A stretch of DNA of 64,000 bases from assembly GCA_023387335.1 (NCBI GenBank), contig JAEWIF010000049.1, forward strand, positions 1-64,000, in the 5' to 3' direction. Shown in pieces: positions 24,335 to 34,248 of the stretch. A program made the position numbers and the translations under genes. Source of the stretch: Pseudomonadota bacterium (lineage in GTDB: Bacteria; Pseudomonadota; Gammaproteobacteria; Burkholderiales; Burkholderiaceae_C). The notes beneath the pieces were generated by a model. The model was not told the DNA's origin. It made no database searches and saw nothing but the letters and a program-made list of their open reading frames with translations. Within the stretch, counting starts at the first letter, position 1. The number at the start of each line of letters is the position of its first letter.

Positions 24335-25414
24335 TCAGGCCTCCAGCCGCCGCAGCACGGCCTGGGTGAAGCCGGCGGTGTCGCCCTGGCCGCGGATGTC
24401 GCCGGTGCGGGCCTTCGCATCCGCCAGCGCCGACGTGATCGCGCGCGACATCGACGCCGCCATGCGCACCGCGCCGGGATTGCTTCGGCTGTGCCCCAGC
24501 CAGTCGAACATCATGCGGGTCGACTCCATCATCGCGTAGGGATTGGCGATGCCCTTGCCGGCGATGTCGGGCGCCGAGCCGTGCGTGGCCTGCGCCATCG
24601 CCACGTTGCCGTCGCCGATGCACAGGCCCGGCGCCATGCCGAGGCCGCCCACCAGGCCGGCCGCCAGGTCCGACAGGATGTCGCCGAACATGTTGGTGGT
24701 GACCACCACGTCGAAGCTCTGGGGATCGCGCACCAGGCGCATCGCCATCGTGTCGACGATCACGTCGTCCAGCAGCACGTCGGGGTACTCGGGCGCGAGC
24801 TTGCGGCACTCCTCCACGAACATGCCGCAGCCCAGCTTGAACACGGTGTCCTTGTGCACCGTCGTCAGGTGCTTGCGGCGCTGCCGCGCGAGTTCGAACG
24901 CGGCCCGCGCGACGCGGTTGCTGCCGGTGCGCGTGATCACGCGCATCGACAGCGTCACTTCGTCGTTGGGGCGGAACTCCGCATTGCCCACCAGCATGTT
25001 GCGGTCCGGCTGGAAGCCCTCGTTGTTCTCGCGGACGATCACCAGGTCCACGCCGTCGTGCAGGCAGCCGATGTCCGGGTACGAGCGCGTGGGCCGCACG
25101 TTGGCGAACAGGTTGAACTGCTTGCGCAGGATCGGATGCGGGTTGATCGCGTTCGGCGACTTCGGGTAGGCCCGGTGGCCGATCGGCCCCAGGATCCAGC
25201 CGTCCAGCGTCGGCAGCGTCTCCATGGTTTCGGGCGGCAGCGTGTGGCCGTGCGAGCGGAACGCGGTCGCGCCGATGGGCAGCGGCCGCCAGTCGATGGC
25301 CACGCCGTGGAGCTCCGCGGCCGCGCGGGCGATGGCCACCGAGGCCGGCACGATTTCCAGGCCGATGTCGTCGCCGTCCAGGATGCCGATGCGAAGGGGA
25401 GCGGGATTCGCCAT
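24335..25414 (-). CDS. Isocitrate/isopropylmalate dehydrogenase family enzyme (tartrate dehydrogenase-like), 359 aa
   Basis: Beta-decarboxylating dehydrogenase acting on a 2-hydroxy acid with NAD(P). The substrate-binding motif VRENNEGFQ and the C-terminal THGSAPDIAGKGIANPYAMM are diagnostic. The N-terminus LRIGILDGDDIGLEIVPASV is altered from the usual GDGIGPE. These changes fit catabolic members rather than LeuB. AAGGAGGAC lies upstream of the ATG at 25414. It follows the MmgE/PrpD gene by 11 bp and precedes the MDR gene by 3 bp. The substrate is probably a branched or substituted malate, not determinable here. Confidence 0.9.
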   Translation of the reverse strand: MANPAPLRIGILDGDDIGLEIVPASVAIARAAAELHGVAIDWRPLPIGATAFRSHGHTLPPETMETLPTLDGWILGPIGHRAYPKSPNAINPHPILRKQFNLFANVRPTRSYPDIGCLHDGVDLVIVRENNEGFQPDRNMLVGNAEFRPNDEVTLSMRVITRTGSNRVARAAFELARQRRKHLTTVHKDTVFKLGCGMFVEECRKLAPEYPDVLLDDVIVDTMAMRLVRDPQSFDVVVTTNMFGDILSDLAAGLVGGLGMAPGLCIGDGNVAMAQATHGSAPDIAGKGIANPYAMMESTRMMFDWLGHSRSNPGAVRMAASMSRAITSALADAKARTGDIRGQGDTAGFTQAVLRRLEA

Positions 25415-25425
25415 GCCGTCCTCCT

Positions 25426-26799
25426 TCACGATGCGCGGCACAGGGCCGTCAGGGCGCGGACGTCGGCCAGCGTGCCCAGCTTCCAGCAGGCCTGCGTGAT
25501 CTCCCGGGAGCGCGCCGCGCCCAGGACCGGGTCGACCAGCTGCGCGAACTTGGCCTCCAGCTGCTCGTCCGACAGCGGGTTCTGCAGCGAGCCGATGGCG
25601 TGCTCCACCTGCACCTGCACGCGGCGGCCGTCCTTCAGGTGGGCGGTGACGTGCACCGCGGCCTCGTCGATCGAATCGTCCACCGTGGCCTGCACCTTGT
25701 CGCGCAGCGCGACCACGCGCGGATCGTTCACCACTTCGTCGGCGAACTCCGCCTCGCCGGCGCGGCCGAAGAGGAGGCCGGCCGCGCAGCCGTGGTACAC
25801 GCTGAACTTGCCCTGCAGGCCGTCCTTCGGTTCCTTCTTGCCCGTCAGCTCCAGCACCAGCGAGTGCACGCGCAGCTCGATGCGCTCGACCTGCTCGGGC
25901 TGGATGCCCTGGGCCTTGAGCCGGCAGCAGGCGTCGATGCTGGGATGGATCACGATGCCGCAGGCGAACGGCTTGTAGGTGTTGAACGAGATCTCGAAGC
26001 GTTCGCCGAGCTCGTCGGTGACCTCGTTCCAGGCGCGCTTGTCCGAGACCACCTGCACGAAGCCGCGCGGTGCCTCCAGGGCGCGCGGGCTGGCGGTGAA
26101 GCCCCGGCTCGCCAGCAGCGCCGACATCAAGCCCGCGCGCGCGGCGCCGCCCGGGTGGAAGGGCTTGGTCATGGTGCCGAACTGTTCGCGCAGGCCGACG
26201 GGCTGCGAAGCGGCGATGCCCAGGGCCATGGCGGTCCGGGCTTCGTCCAGCTTCAGCAGGCGCGCGCAACCGGCGGCCGCGCCCAGCGTGCCGGTGGAAC
26301 CGGTGATGTGCCAGCCCCGGTCGTAGTGATCGGGGTACATGGTGTTGCCGATGCGGCAGGCCACGTCGATGCCGAGCACCAGCGAGTCCAGCACGTCGCG
26401 TCCCGACAGGCCGCGGTGCTCGGCCAGCGCCAGCACGGCCGAGGCCACGGGACCGGCCGGATGGATGATGGTCTTGAGGTGCGTGTCGTCGAAGTCGAAG
26501 GTGTGCGAGGTGATGCCGTTGACCAGCGCGGCGCTGGCCATGTCGACCTGCTCGCCGCGGCCCAGCACCGTGGCCTGCGCGGCCGGCTGCAGCATCGCCA
26601 CGGCCGCGACCGCCGCGTCGGCGGCCTCGTGGCGCGCCGCGCCGATGGCGCAGCCCAGCCAGTTGTAGAAGGTGCGGTGCGCTTCGCGTTCGACGTCGTC
26701 GTTCCAGCCGCGCGAGGGATGGGCGGCGACGAAGCGCGCCAGGATCGAAGTGATGGGAGGTGCCGCCAGGTCGGCGGCCACGTGCGTGTTGCGTGCCAC
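25426..26799 (-). CDS. MmgE/PrpD family protein, 457 aa
   Basis: Member of the 2-methylcitrate dehydratase/cis-aconitate decarboxylase/iminodisuccinate epimerase family. Motifs along the chain: FYNWLGCAIGAARHEAA, the HTFDFDDTH segment (about 127-135), GITGS-like HITGSTGTLGAAAG, and FKPFACGIVIHPSIDA. The DDTH acidic patch is conserved. Length is normal. It is encoded between a Bug receptor (26 bp upstream) and the isopropylmalate-dehydrogenase-like gene, suggesting conversion of an imported tricarboxylate or branched dicarboxylate. Confidence 0.93.
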   Translation of the reverse strand: MARNTHVAADLAAPPITSILARFVAAHPSRGWNDDVEREAHRTFYNWLGCAIGAARHEAADAAVAAVAMLQPAAQATVLGRGEQVDMASAALVNGITSHTFDFDDTHLKTIIHPAGPVASAVLALAEHRGLSGRDVLDSLVLGIDVACRIGNTMYPDHYDRGWHITGSTGTLGAAAGCARLLKLDEARTAMALGIAASQPVGLREQFGTMTKPFHPGGAARAGLMSALLASRGFTASPRALEAPRGFVQVVSDKRAWNEVTDELGERFEISFNTYKPFACGIVIHPSIDACCRLKAQGIQPEQVERIELRVHSLVLELTGKKEPKDGLQGKFSVYHGCAAGLLFGRAGEAEFADEVVNDPRVVALRDKVQATVDDSIDEAAVHVTAHLKDGRRVQVQVEHAIGSLQNPLSDEQLEAKFAQLVDPVLGAARSREITQACWKLGTLADVRALTALCRAS

Positions 26800-26825
26800 G
26801 GGTTACTGCTTCCTTGTGAAAGGAC

Positions 26826-27794
26826 CTATTCGTCCAGGTGGATGTTCCGGGCCTTGGCCAGCGCGGTCCAGCGCTTGATCTCCGCCTGGATGTAGTCGCC
26901 GAACTCGGTGGGCGACATGGGCCAGGGCTCGACCGCCTCGCCCGAGAGCTTCTCGGCCAGGTCGGGCGCCTTGAGCACGGCCACCTGGGTCTCGTTCAGG
27001 CGCTTGACGACGTCGGCCGGCAGGCCGGCCGGGCCGACCGAGCCGTACCACTGCATCGCGTCGAAGCCCTTGAAGCCGATCTCCTCCATGGTGGGCACGT
27101 CCTTCAACTGCGGGCTGCGCGCCTTGCCGGTGACGGCCAGCGCCCGCATGCGGCCCGAGCGGATGTGCGGCAGCGCCGCCGCCAGGCCGGGGAACATCGC
27201 CTGCGTCTGGCCGCCAAGAAGGTCGTTGATGGCCGGTGCGATGCCGCGATACGGGATGTGCAGCATGAAGGCGCCGGTCTCCTGCTTGAAGAGCTCCATC
27301 GTCATGTGCGTGAGCGAGCCCGCGCCGGCCGAGCCGTAGTTGACCTTGCCCGGATGCTGCTTCACGTAGTCGGCGAACTCCTTGACCGTCTTGACCGGCA
27401 GGTCGGCGTTGATGGCCAGCACGTTGGGCGTCGCGCCGATCATGCCGATCGGCGTGAAGTCCTTGATCGCGTCGTAGCTCACGCGGCGCGTCGCCGGCGT
27501 GGTGCCGTGCGTGGCCACGTAGCCTTGCAGCAGCGTGTAGCCGTCGGCCGGCGCGCGGGCCGTGGTCTGGCAGGCCACCACGCCGCCGCCGCCGCTCTGG
27601 TTGTCCACCACGAAGTTCTGGCCCAGCGCCTTGCCCCAGCGCTCGGTGACCACGCGGGCGATCATGTCGTTGCCGCCGCCGGCCGAGACGGGGACGATGT
27701 AGCGGATGGGTTTGCTCGGAAAGCCCTGGGCGAACGCGAAGCGCGGAAGCGCGATCGCGGCCGCGACCGACTGCACCAGGTGGCGTCGTTTCAT
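26826..27794 (-). CDS. Bug/TctC-family periplasmic receptor, 322 aa
   Basis: The ATG at 27794 (MKRRHLVQ) is chosen because AAGGAGA precedes it; an ATG six codons upstream lacks a ribosome site. Signal peptide of 22 residues with AFA cleavage, then GFPSKPIRYIVPVSAGGGND, VVDNQSGGGGVV and LHIPYRGIAPAINDLLGG. The VPYKG motif is modified to IPYRG, unlike the other six copies in this window. It is the promoter-proximal gene of the PrpD operon, divergent from LysR at 27890. Confidence 0.94.
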   Translation of the reverse strand: MKRRHLVQSVAAAIALPRFAFAQGFPSKPIRYIVPVSAGGGNDMIARVVTERWGKALGQNFVVDNQSGGGGVVACQTTARAPADGYTLLQGYVATHGTTPATRRVSYDAIKDFTPIGMIGATPNVLAINADLPVKTVKEFADYVKQHPGKVNYGSAGAGSLTHMTMELFKQETGAFMLHIPYRGIAPAINDLLGGQTQAMFPGLAAALPHIRSGRMRALAVTGKARSPQLKDVPTMEEIGFKGFDAMQWYGSVGPAGLPADVVKRLNETQVAVLKAPDLAEKLSGEAVEPWPMSPTEFGDYIQAEIKRWTALAKARNIHLDE

Positions 27795-27847
27795 CGCGAA
27801 TGTCTCCTTCATGGGCGCATCTTGGCCGTGCGTGCTATTGCTGTAAA

Positions 27848-27883
27848 TTGCATCTTTCGGAAGCCTTGATGCAACGGTTGCAA
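27848..27883. promoter_or_regulatory. LysR-type binding site between Bug and LysR genes
   Basis: Overlapping inverted repeats: TTGCATC (27848-27854) with GATGCAA (27868-27874), and TGCAAC-G-GTTGCA (27870-27882), which is symmetrical about one central base. They lie in the 95-bp divergent gap, 7 bp before the LysR start codon. This is the expected position of a LysR autoregulatory site. Confidence 0.55.
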
Positions 27884-27889
27884 TAATCC

Positions 27890-28810
27890 ATGAGCACCCC
27901 CAAGCCGACCTTCGCCGACCTGCGCGCCTTCGTCACCGTGGGCGAACTGCAGAGCTTCGCGGCCGCCGCCAAGGTGCTGCACCTGTCGCAGCCGGCCCTG
28001 TCGCGGCGCATCTCGCACCTGGAAGAGCTGCTGGGCGTGCGCCTCTTCGACCGCACCACGCGCAGCGTCGCCCTGACGCTGCTCGGCCGCCGCTTCCTGG
28101 GCGAGGTGCGCACCGTCATCGAGAACCTGGACCGCTCGGTGGTCGGCCTGCACGACGTGGCCCACCTGGAGGCGGGCGACGTCACGGTGGGCTGCGTGTT
28201 CTCCGCCGTGCACCATTTCCTGCCGCCGGTGATCCGCGCCTTCCGCGAGCACCATCCCAACGTGCTGGTGCGCATCGTGGAGGAAGGCGCGGATGAAGTG
28301 CTGGCCAGCGTGAAGAACGGCGAATCCGACTTCGCGCTGAATTACACCGGCATGCAGGACCCCGACGTCGAGTTCACGCCGCTGCTGAAGGAGCCTTTCG
28401 TGCTGGCCTGCCCCAGCGGGCATCCGCTGGCGAAACGCCGCTCGCTGCGATGGGAGGAACTGGCCGACCATCCGTACGCCCTGGTCTCGCACGCCAGCCG
28501 CAACCGCGTGCTGATCGACCAGGCCCTGGCCGGGCTGGGCCGGCTGCCGCGCCCGATCTGCGAGGTGCAGCACGTCTCCACGCTGATCGGCATGGTGGAG
28601 AACGGGCTGGCCATCGCGGTGGTGCCGCAGCTCGCGCTGCCGTCCAAGCCGGGATCGGTGGTCGGTGTCCAGCTCGAGAAGCCGGCGATCATGCGGACGA
28701 TCGGGATGATCCGGCGCACGGGCCGCAGCCTGTCACCGGCCGCGGCGGCTTTCGCGCGGCTGGTGACGCATGCGGGCAAGGGCGTGGAGAAGCGCGGTCG
28801 ACGCACCTGA
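27890..28810 (+). CDS. LysR-family transcriptional regulator, 306 aa
   Basis: Winged helix in the first 65 residues (FADLRAFVTVGELQSFAAAA, LSQPALSRRISHLEELLG), effector domain from about 93 with AGDVTVGCVFSAVHHFLPPV. The C-terminus is basic. The gene sits divergently opposite the PrpD-type operon and its upstream region contains a TGCAAC/GTTGCA repeat, so it likely controls that operon. The ATG at 27890 follows directly after the site, without a recognisable Shine-Dalgarno. Confidence 0.94.
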   Translation: MSTPKPTFADLRAFVTVGELQSFAAAAKVLHLSQPALSRRISHLEELLGVRLFDRTTRSVALTLLGRRFLGEVRTVIENLDRSVVGLHDVAHLEAGDVTVGCVFSAVHHFLPPVIRAFREHHPNVLVRIVEEGADEVLASVKNGESDFALNYTGMQDPDVEFTPLLKEPFVLACPSGHPLAKRRSLRWEELADHPYALVSHASRNRVLIDQALAGLGRLPRPICEVQHVSTLIGMVENGLAIAVVPQLALPSKPGSVVGVQLEKPAIMRTIGMIRRTGRSLSPAAAAFARLVTHAGKGVEKRGRRT

Positions 28811-28822
28811 TCCATGCCGGAA

Positions 28823-28847
28823 CGCAACCGTTCGTATGAAGGTTGCG
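28823..28847. other. Inverted repeat after the LysR gene
   Basis: CGCAACC (28823-28829) and GGTTGCG (28841-28847), a perfect 7-bp stem with an 11-base loop, 13 bp past the LysR stop. It has no following T-run, so it is at best a factor-assisted terminator or an operator for the next operon. Confidence 0.35.
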
Positions 28848-28925
28848 CGAAAGCTCCGGCGGGTGCTTGGTGTTTCCCCGATTGCGGCCGGCACCCCCGG
28901 CGGATTCTGATGGCCCGCCGGTGAT

Positions 28926-28946
28926 GCGGCCCCACGGCGGGGCCGC
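28926..28946 (+). other. Strong GC hairpin in the leader of the ABC-transporter operon
   Basis: GCGGCCCC (28926-28933), loop ACGGC, GGGGCCGC (28939-28946): a perfect 8-bp all-G/C stem 23 bp before the first start codon. Another pair, CCGGCGG (28897-28903) and CCGCCGG (28915-28921), lies just upstream. No T-run follows. It may influence translation or termination. Confidence 0.45.
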
Positions 28947-28969
28947 GCCGGCCAACGCTCGGGGACACG

Positions 28970-30049
<1,080 letters not shown>

Positions 30050-30092
30050 GTTCCTGGTTTCCTGCGCATCCCTCACCAACGAAGGAGACAAC

Positions 30093-31406
30093 ATGTCCGA
30101 CAACCGTCGCAAGTTCCTGAAGAAGGCCTCCGCGGGCGCCGCCGCGGTCTCGCTGCCCATGCTCTGGCCGGGCGTCGCCCACGCGCAGTGGAACAACCAG
30201 CCCGAGAAGGGCGCCAAGCTGCGCGTGCTGCGCTGGAAGCGCTTCGTTCAGGGCGACGAGGACGCCTACATGGCGAACGTCAAGAAGTTCAGCGAGAAGT
30301 ACGGCATCGACGTGCGGGTGGACAACGAGGGCTGGGAGGACGTGCGTCCGAAGGCGGCCGTGGCGGCCAACACCGGCGGCGGTCCCGACATCATCCTGTC
30401 GACCAACGACGACGCGAACCTGTATCCGGACAAGCTGCTCGACGTGACCGACCTGGCCGAGTACCTGGGCAAGAAGTACGGCGGCTGGTTCCCCGCAGGC
30501 CAGGCCTACAACCGGCCCGACGGCAAGAAGTGGATCGCCCTCCCGCTGGGTGCTGCCGGCTCGATGATGGTGTACCGCCAGAGCATGGTGAAGGCCGCCG
30601 GCTTCGACGCGTTCCCGAAGGGCACCGACGACTTCCTCAAGCTGTTCAAGGCATTGAAGGAAAAAGGCACCCCCGGCGGCATGGCGCTGGGCAACGCGAC
30701 GGGCGACGGCCTGTGGTGCAACTGGCTGGTGTGGGCCTTCGGCGGCATGCTGGTCGACAAGAACAACAAGGTGGTGATCGACAGCCCCGAGACCGCCAAG
30801 GCGCTGGAGTACGGCAAGGAGCTGTACGCCACCTTCATCCCGGGCACGCTGTCGTGGCTGGATCCGAACAACAACAAGGCTTTCCTGGACGGCCAGGTCT
30901 CGGTGACCAACAACGGCATCTCGATCTACTACGCCGCCAAGAACTCGCAGGATCCCAAGGTCAAGGAGATGGCCTCGGACATCCAGCATGCGACCTTCCC
31001 GGTCGGCCCGGTCGGGCAGCCGACCGAGTCGCACCTGTTCTTCAACCAGATGATCTTCAAGTACTCCAAGTACCCGAAGGCGGCCAAGGAGTTCCTGCGC
31101 TTCATGATGGAGCAGGAGCAGTTCGAGCCCTGGCTCACCGGCGCCGGCGGCTACGTGGCGCCTCCGCTGGACGCGTATACCAAGATCCCGGTGTGGACGG
31201 CCGACCCGAAGAACACGCCGTACCGCGACGCCGTGAAGAACATGCGTCCCGCGGGCTACGCCGGCAAGCTGGGCTACGCGTCCGCCGGCGCGGGGGCCGA
31301 CTTCATCGTGGTGAACATGGTGGCGGAGGCCGTCAGCGGCTCCAAGTCGCCCAAGGAAGCGATGCAACGGGCCCAGCAGCGTGCAGAGCGCTACTACAAG
31401 CTCTGA
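30093..31406 (+). CDS. Sugar ABC transporter substrate-binding protein, Tat-exported, 437 aa
   Basis: Family 1 (MalE-like) extracellular binding protein. The N-terminal NRRKFLKK at 4-11 is a near-perfect Tat motif, followed by a hydrophobic stretch and an AHA cleavage site at about 30. Tat export implies folding before secretion. Mature domain KLRVLRWKRFVQGDE, PDIILSTNDDANLYPDK, WIALPLGAAGSMMVYR and later FNQMIFKYSKYPKAAKEFL are typical of family 1 proteins. AAGGAGA precedes the start. The ligand is likely a sugar or sugar acid, given the talarate/galactarate enzymes beyond the LacI gene. Confidence 0.95.
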   Translation: MSDNRRKFLKKASAGAAAVSLPMLWPGVAHAQWNNQPEKGAKLRVLRWKRFVQGDEDAYMANVKKFSEKYGIDVRVDNEGWEDVRPKAAVAANTGGGPDIILSTNDDANLYPDKLLDVTDLAEYLGKKYGGWFPAGQAYNRPDGKKWIALPLGAAGSMMVYRQSMVKAAGFDAFPKGTDDFLKLFKALKEKGTPGGMALGNATGDGLWCNWLVWAFGGMLVDKNNKVVIDSPETAKALEYGKELYATFIPGTLSWLDPNNNKAFLDGQVSVTNNGISIYYAAKNSQDPKVKEMASDIQHATFPVGPVGQPTESHLFFNQMIFKYSKYPKAAKEFLRFMMEQEQFEPWLTGAGGYVAPPLDAYTKIPVWTADPKNTPYRDAVKNMRPAGYAGKLGYASAGAGADFIVVNMVAEAVSGSKSPKEAMQRAQQRAERYYKL

Positions 31407-32343
31407 GGCCGGCACCGCCGCCGGGCCGTCCCGGCCCGGCGCGCTGCACCGCCTCCAGAACAGCCGCAACCTCCTCGGGCTGGCTTTCATGCTGCCCGCG
31501 GGAGTGCTGCTGCTGCTGTTCCTCACCTATCCGCTCGGGCTGGGCGTGTGGCTCGGCTTCACCGACACCAAGATCGGCCGCGGCGGCGAATGGATCGGGC
31601 TGTCGAACTACGAGTTCCTCTGGGGCGACAGCGTCACCCGGCTGGCCCTGTTCAACACCCTGTTCTACACGGCGGTCGCCAGCGTCATCAAGTTCGCGCT
31701 CGGCCTGTGGCTGGCGATCCTGCTGAACGAGCGATTGCCCTTCAAGACCTTCTTCCGCAGCGTGATCCTGCTGCCGTACATCGTGCCCACGGCACTGTCG
31801 GCCATCGCGTTCTGGTGGATCTACGACTCGCAGTTCTCCATCATCAGCTGGGCGCTGGTGAAGATGGGACTGATCGACCACTACATCGATTTCCTGGGCG
31901 ACCCGTACAACGCGCGCCTGGCCACCATCGTCGCCAACATCTGGCGCGGCGTGCCGTTCGTGGCCATCACGCTGCTGGCCGGCCTGCAAACGATCTCGCC
32001 GTCGCTCTACGAGGCCGGCGCCATCGACGGGGCCAGCGGCTGGCAGCGGTTCCGCTACATCACGCTGCCGCTGCTGACGCCGATCATCGCGGTGGTGATG
32101 ACCTTCTCGGTGCTGTTCACCTTCACCGACTTCCAGCTGATCTACGTGCTCACGCGCGGCGGCCCGCTCAACGCCACGCACCTGATGGCCACGCTGTCGT
32201 TCCAGCGCGCCATCTCCGGCGGCGCGCTCGGCGAAGGCGCCGCGATCGCGGTGGCGATGGTGCCGTTCCTGCTGGCGGCCATCCTGTTCAGTTACTTCGG
32301 GCTGCAGCGCCGCGCGTGGCAGCAGGGCGGAAGCGACACATGA
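31381..32343 (+). CDS. Sugar ABC transporter permease (MalF/UgpA type), 320 aa
   Basis: Integral membrane component with six predicted helices and the cytoplasmic EAA loop YEAGAIDGASGWQRFRYITLP, in which the conserved Gly is present (the quoted stretch runs about 216-235). The GTG start at 31381 overlaps the end of the binding-protein gene by 26 bp, giving tight coupling. Without that start the polar N-terminus preceding the first helix would be shorter; an ATG further in (FMLPAG) would cut into the helix. Its stop overlaps the start of the second permease (ATGA). Confidence 0.94.
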   Translation: MQSATTSSEAGTAAGPSRPGALHRLQNSRNLLGLAFMLPAGVLLLLFLTYPLGLGVWLGFTDTKIGRGGEWIGLSNYEFLWGDSVTRLALFNTLFYTAVASVIKFALGLWLAILLNERLPFKTFFRSVILLPYIVPTALSAIAFWWIYDSQFSIISWALVKMGLIDHYIDFLGDPYNARLATIVANIWRGVPFVAITLLAGLQTISPSLYEAGAIDGASGWQRFRYITLPLLTPIIAVVMTFSVLFTFTDFQLIYVLTRGGPLNATHLMATLSFQRAISGGALGEGAAIAVAMVPFLLAAILFSYFGLQRRAWQQGGSDT

Positions 32344-33212
32344 AGGCCAACGACACCGACACCCAGGGCATGCACTACCTCGCGTCGCTGCCGCGGCGCG
32401 TTGTGACGGTCTACATCCCTCTGGCGATCTTCGTCTTCGTGCTGCTGTTCCCGTTCTACTGGATGGGCGTCACGTCGTTCAAGCCGGACAACGAGCTGCT
32501 CTCGCGCAGCGGCAACCCGTTCTGGGTCATCGAGCCCACGCTGGCGCACTTCAAGAAGCTGCTGTTCCACACCTCGTATCCCGAGTGGATGTGGAACACC
32601 GTGTTCGTCTCGGTGGTGGCCACCTTCGTGTCGCTGCTGGCGTCGGTGCTCGCCGCCTACGCCATCGAGCGGCTGCGGTTCCGCGGCTCGCGCCAGATCG
32701 GGCTGTCGATCTTCCTGGCCTACCTGGTGCCGCCGTCGATCCTGTTCATCCCGCTGGCCAGCATCGTGTTCCAGCTGGGCCTGTTCGACACCAAGTGGGC
32801 GCTGATCCTCACCTATCCCACTTTCCTGATCCCGTTCTCCACCTGGCTCCTGATGGGCTACTTCCGCTCGATCCCGTTCGAGCTGGAGGAATGCGCGCTG
32901 ATCGACGGCGCCAGCCGCCTGCAGATCCTGTGGAAGATCGTGCTGCCGCTGTCGGTGCCCGGCCTCATCTCGGCCGGCATCTTCGCTTTCACGCTGTCGT
33001 GGAACGAGTTCATCTACGCGCTCACCTTCGTCTCCTCGTCCGAGTCCAAGACGGTTCCGGTGGGCGTCGTCACGGAGCTGGTCGAAGGCGACGTCTACCA
33101 CTGGGGCGCGCTGATGGCCGGCGCGCTGCTGGGCTCGCTGCCGGTGGCGGTCGTGTACTCGTTCTTCGTCGAGTACTACGTGTCGGGCCTCACCGGGGCG
33201 GTGAAGGAGTAG
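32340..33212 (+). CDS. Sugar ABC transporter permease (MalG/UgpE type), 290 aa
   Basis: Second permease subunit, six helices, EAA motif LEECALIDGASRLQILWKIV in the third quarter and a typical SWNEFIYALTF segment. The start at 32340 shares ATGA with the preceding stop. Last gene of the importer operon; it faces the LacI gene on the other strand across a 9-bp gap with no visible terminator hairpin. Confidence 0.95.
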   Translation: MKANDTDTQGMHYLASLPRRVVTVYIPLAIFVFVLLFPFYWMGVTSFKPDNELLSRSGNPFWVIEPTLAHFKKLLFHTSYPEWMWNTVFVSVVATFVSLLASVLAAYAIERLRFRGSRQIGLSIFLAYLVPPSILFIPLASIVFQLGLFDTKWALILTYPTFLIPFSTWLLMGYFRSIPFELEECALIDGASRLQILWKIVLPLSVPGLISAGIFAFTLSWNEFIYALTFVSSSESKTVPVGVVTELVEGDVYHWGALMAGALLGSLPVAVVYSFFVEYYVSGLTGAVKE

Positions 33213-33221
33213 TCCAGGGGT

Positions 33222-34220
33222 TCAGAGCGAAGCCCGCTCCACGAACTCGAAGCCCATGTCCACCACCTTGCGCGGCGGTTCCTCGCCGCGCAGGCGCGCC
33301 AGCAGCATCTCGCCCGCGCGCCGGCCCATCTCGGCTCCGCGCACGCGCACCGTCGTGAGGGCGGGCCAGGTCGCCTCCGCCACCGGCAGGTCGGAGAACC
33401 CGACGACGGCCAGGCGGCCCGGCAGGTCCCAGCCCTGCGCCCGCGCCCACATCAGCGCGCCGATGGCGACGAAGTCGTTGCCGCAGAAGACCGCATCGAC
33501 TTCCGGGTGAGCCTTCGCCAGCCGCTCCATCAGCTCGCGCCCGAGCGCAATGGAAGAGGGCGGCGGGACGTACTCGGCGGCGAGCAGCGACAGGCCTGCG
33601 GCCTGCAGCCCGCCTTCCAGGCCGGTCCTGCGCATGTGCGACCGCTGCTCGTCCGCGCCGAGGAAGGCGATCTTCCGCTTGCCTGCGCCCACGAGCCGGC
33701 GCGCGACCTCGGCGCCGACCTGCTCGTTGGAGAAGCCGACCGCCATGTCCACGGGCCGCGCGGGCAGGTCCCAGGTTTCGACCACGGGCAACTGCAGCCG
33801 GCGCAGCCGCGTGCGCGCCGCCGTGTCCCGCAGAGAGCCGGTCAGCACCAGCGCGTCGACCCGCCGGCCCAGGAAGGCATCGATCAGTCCCGCCTCCGCC
33901 CGGGGCACGTAGCTCGATTGCGCCAGCATCAGCTGGTAACCCGCGCGCCCGAGTTCGGCGGCCAGGCCTTCCATGGTCTCGGCGAACCACACGTTGGCGA
34001 GCGTCGGCACGATCGCGCCGACGATCCGCGAACGCGATGAAGCCAGGGCGCTGGCCGTGCGATCCGGGACGTAGCCCAGCTTGCGCACCGCGGCCTCGAC
34101 CTGCGCGCGCGTCTCGGGCGCGACCTTGTCCGGCTCGTTGATCGCGCGCGAAACCGTCGCGAGCGCCACGCCCGCGGCCTGCGCGACGTCGGACATGCGT
34201 ACTGTCGAGCGAACTTTCAT
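33222..34220 (-). CDS. LacI-family transcriptional repressor, 332 aa
   Basis: DNA-binding domain at residues 7-58 (RMSDVAQAAGVALATVSRAI, then the hinge RTASALASSRS) and a periplasmic-binding-like sensor domain. It resembles gluconate/sugar-acid repressors (GntR of the LacI type). The ATG at 34220 is preferred; a longer frame would extend through the operator. Two operator-like palindromes are in the divergent gap and match the TGAAAGCGCTTTCA-type consensus of the family, so it likely represses the talarate/galactarate operon and perhaps itself. The inducer is probably the imported acid sugar. Confidence 0.94.
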   Translation of the reverse strand: MKVRSTVRMSDVAQAAGVALATVSRAINEPDKVAPETRAQVEAAVRKLGYVPDRTASALASSRSRIVGAIVPTLANVWFAETMEGLAAELGRAGYQLMLAQSSYVPRAEAGLIDAFLGRRVDALVLTGSLRDTAARTRLRRLQLPVVETWDLPARPVDMAVGFSNEQVGAEVARRLVGAGKRKIAFLGADEQRSHMRRTGLEGGLQAAGLSLLAAEYVPPPSSIALGRELMERLAKAHPEVDAVFCGNDFVAIGALMWARAQGWDLPGRLAVVGFSDLPVAEATWPALTTVRVRGAEMGRRAGEMLLARLRGEEPPRKVVDMGFEFVERASL

Positions 34221-34248
34221 CGTTACGCATTGTCGCGCAATCCGGGGC

